A DNA stretch of 43,122 nt, from NCBI GenBank assembly GCA_020073645.1, contig JAIQET010000035.1, positions 1-43,122 on the forward strand. The letters are read 5' to 3'. The notes beneath the pieces are model-generated. The model saw only the letters and a program-made list of their open reading frames with translations, had not been told where the DNA came from and ran no database searches. This document shows, in pieces, positions 42,688 to 43,122 of this stretch (its first letter is position 1; each line of letters opens with the position of its first letter). A program made the position numbers and the translations under genes. The stretch comes from Terriglobia bacterium (GTDB taxonomy: Bacteria; Acidobacteriota; Terriglobia; Terriglobales; Acidobacteriaceae).

Positions 42688-42713
42688 TGGCGGAGAGGGA
42701 GGGATTCGAATCC
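42688..42713 (-). other. 3' end of a tRNA-Ser gene, probable attachment site
   Basis: On the minus strand, ATTCGAATCCC followed by TCCCTCTCCGCCA matches the T-loop, 3' T-stem, acceptor strand and CCA of bacterial tRNA-Ser. The expected 5' T-stem (GAGGG) and the rest of the tRNA are missing, so only the last ~25 bases remain. Such fragments are left where an integrative element inserts into a tRNA 3' end. By orientation the element would lie to the right, and a full tRNA-Ser beyond it. Confidence 0.65.
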
Positions 42714-42898
42714 GCGTGACAACGTAAATTCAACAACATGCAGGGCCACGGATGGCACCCAAGGCTACGAAAAGCAGAGGTAGAACGACAAACGGATTGC
42801 AAAACGGATTGCAGATTTTTGTTGAATTTGATTCTTGGATTAATTTGACAGTCTCAAGTTTTCGTTTACAGCCGACCGGGCTGCTTTCGTGTCGCCTT
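42714..42898. other. AT-richer gap with tandem repeat, likely inside an integrated element
   Basis: This stretch is lower in GC than the rest and holds no convincing gene. AAACGGATTGC is repeated in tandem (42790-42800 and 42802-42812), and AATTTGACA near 42841-42849 could be part of a promoter. It fits the start of a mobile element between the tRNA-Ser fragment and the IS3 element. Confidence 0.5.
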
Positions 42899-43122
42899 TG
42901 AGCGGCTCCCCATTTTCTGAGACACACTGAGGGTTAGTTTCCGGCAAAATCTACTACCTGAGAAGGGGAGGTTTGCCGTGAAGAGGAAACGCTTTTCTGT
43001 GGAGCAGATCGTGGCGGTGTTGAAGCAGGCCGAGGTGGGGGTGCCGGTGGCGGAGCTGATCCGCCAGGTGGGGATCACGGAGCAGACGCTGTATCGGTGG
43101 AAGAAGCAGTACAAGGGACTGG
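42899..43122 (+). mobile_element. IS3-family insertion sequence, left end (truncated by window)
   Basis: The left end probably begins TGAGCGGCTCCCCATTTTCT at about 42899, as IS3 elements begin with TG and have an imperfect terminal repeat. A transposase OrfA begins inside and the element runs off the window. The right end and OrfB are not visible. Confidence 0.65.
42978..43122 (+). CDS. IS3-family transposase OrfA (partial)
   Basis: The first 48 residues of an IS3-type OrfA: MKRKRFSVEQIVAVLKQAEV, then GVPVAELIRQVGITEQTLYRWKKQYKGL, which contains the helix-turn-helix that binds the element ends. The start is GTG at 42978 behind GGGGAGG. The gene continues beyond the window; in complete elements OrfA and OrfB are joined by a -1 frameshift into the active transposase. 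Confidence 0.92.
   Translation, partial: MKRKRFSVEQIVAVLKQAEVGVPVAELIRQVGITEQTLYRWKKQYKGL

Noticed and set aside
42592..42802. Upstream extension of the response regulator to 42802
   Set aside because: The added residues are encoded by the tRNA-Ser fragment and repeat DNA and do not resemble a receiver domain or sensor.

Overview
The window looks like chromosomal DNA of a Gram-negative, high-GC bacterium, most likely an acidobacterium (Terriglobia / Koribacter-like). This is an inference. It rests on lipid A genes that use LpxI, a TonB-like protein, several DinB-fold proteins, a bactofilin, orphan TatA, many secreted proteins of unknown role, and gaps full of short degenerate repeats and REP-like hairpins. 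No database search was possible. Functions come from motifs and remembered family features; starts were chosen by reading Shine-Dalgarno sites.

Layout. 1-6.2 kb: terminator of an upstream gene, dnaB with a good promoter, lepA (minus), a secreted amidohydrolase overlapping maf, and tatA (minus). 6.5-14 kb: an M20 peptidase (minus), then an outer-membrane-lipid block (fabZ, lpxA, lpxI, a Gfo/Idh oxidoreductase) into which a higBA toxin-antitoxin pair and a dinB gene are wedged, then a TonB-like protein. 14.1-18.6 kb, minus strand: tdh, a secreted NTF2-like protein, a DUF1572 protein, a small membrane protein and an orphan hydantoinase B subunit, with a MITE-like inverted-repeat element between two of them. 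18.7-22.4 kb: a tiny lysine-rich peptide gene with its own terminator, a MerR regulator, a PHM-like secreted copper protein, two unknown proteins and a DUF1905/YdeI protein. 22.3-28.3 kb: tRNA-Pro(GGG), rnr (RNase R with two unusual insertions) and dinB on the minus strand, then bactofilin and murJ converging on a strong terminator. 28.5-36.9 kb: a PilZ-like protein, two tandem secreted Asp-box paralogues, a class III aminotransferase, a CDP-alcohol phosphatidyltransferase overlapping a GtrA protein, an ICMT-like methyltransferase and a membrane protein; the last two are each preceded by a copy of a ~73-nt repeat. 36.9-42.6 kb: a Met/His-rich secreted protein, the heme genes hemE-hemH-hemY, a small unknown gene and an OmpR-type response regulator. 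42.6 kb to the end: a 3' tRNA-Ser fragment that looks like an attachment site, AT-richer DNA with a tandem repeat, and the start of an IS3-family element cut by the window edge.

Most genes are ordinary housekeeping genes. The best candidates for something undescribed are the 14-codon lysine-rich mini-gene (18798-18922), the MITE-like element (16399-16553), the duplicated noncoding element at 35472/36226, the repeat-derived peptide insertions in RNase R and Maf, and the predicted integrative-element boundary at 42688.
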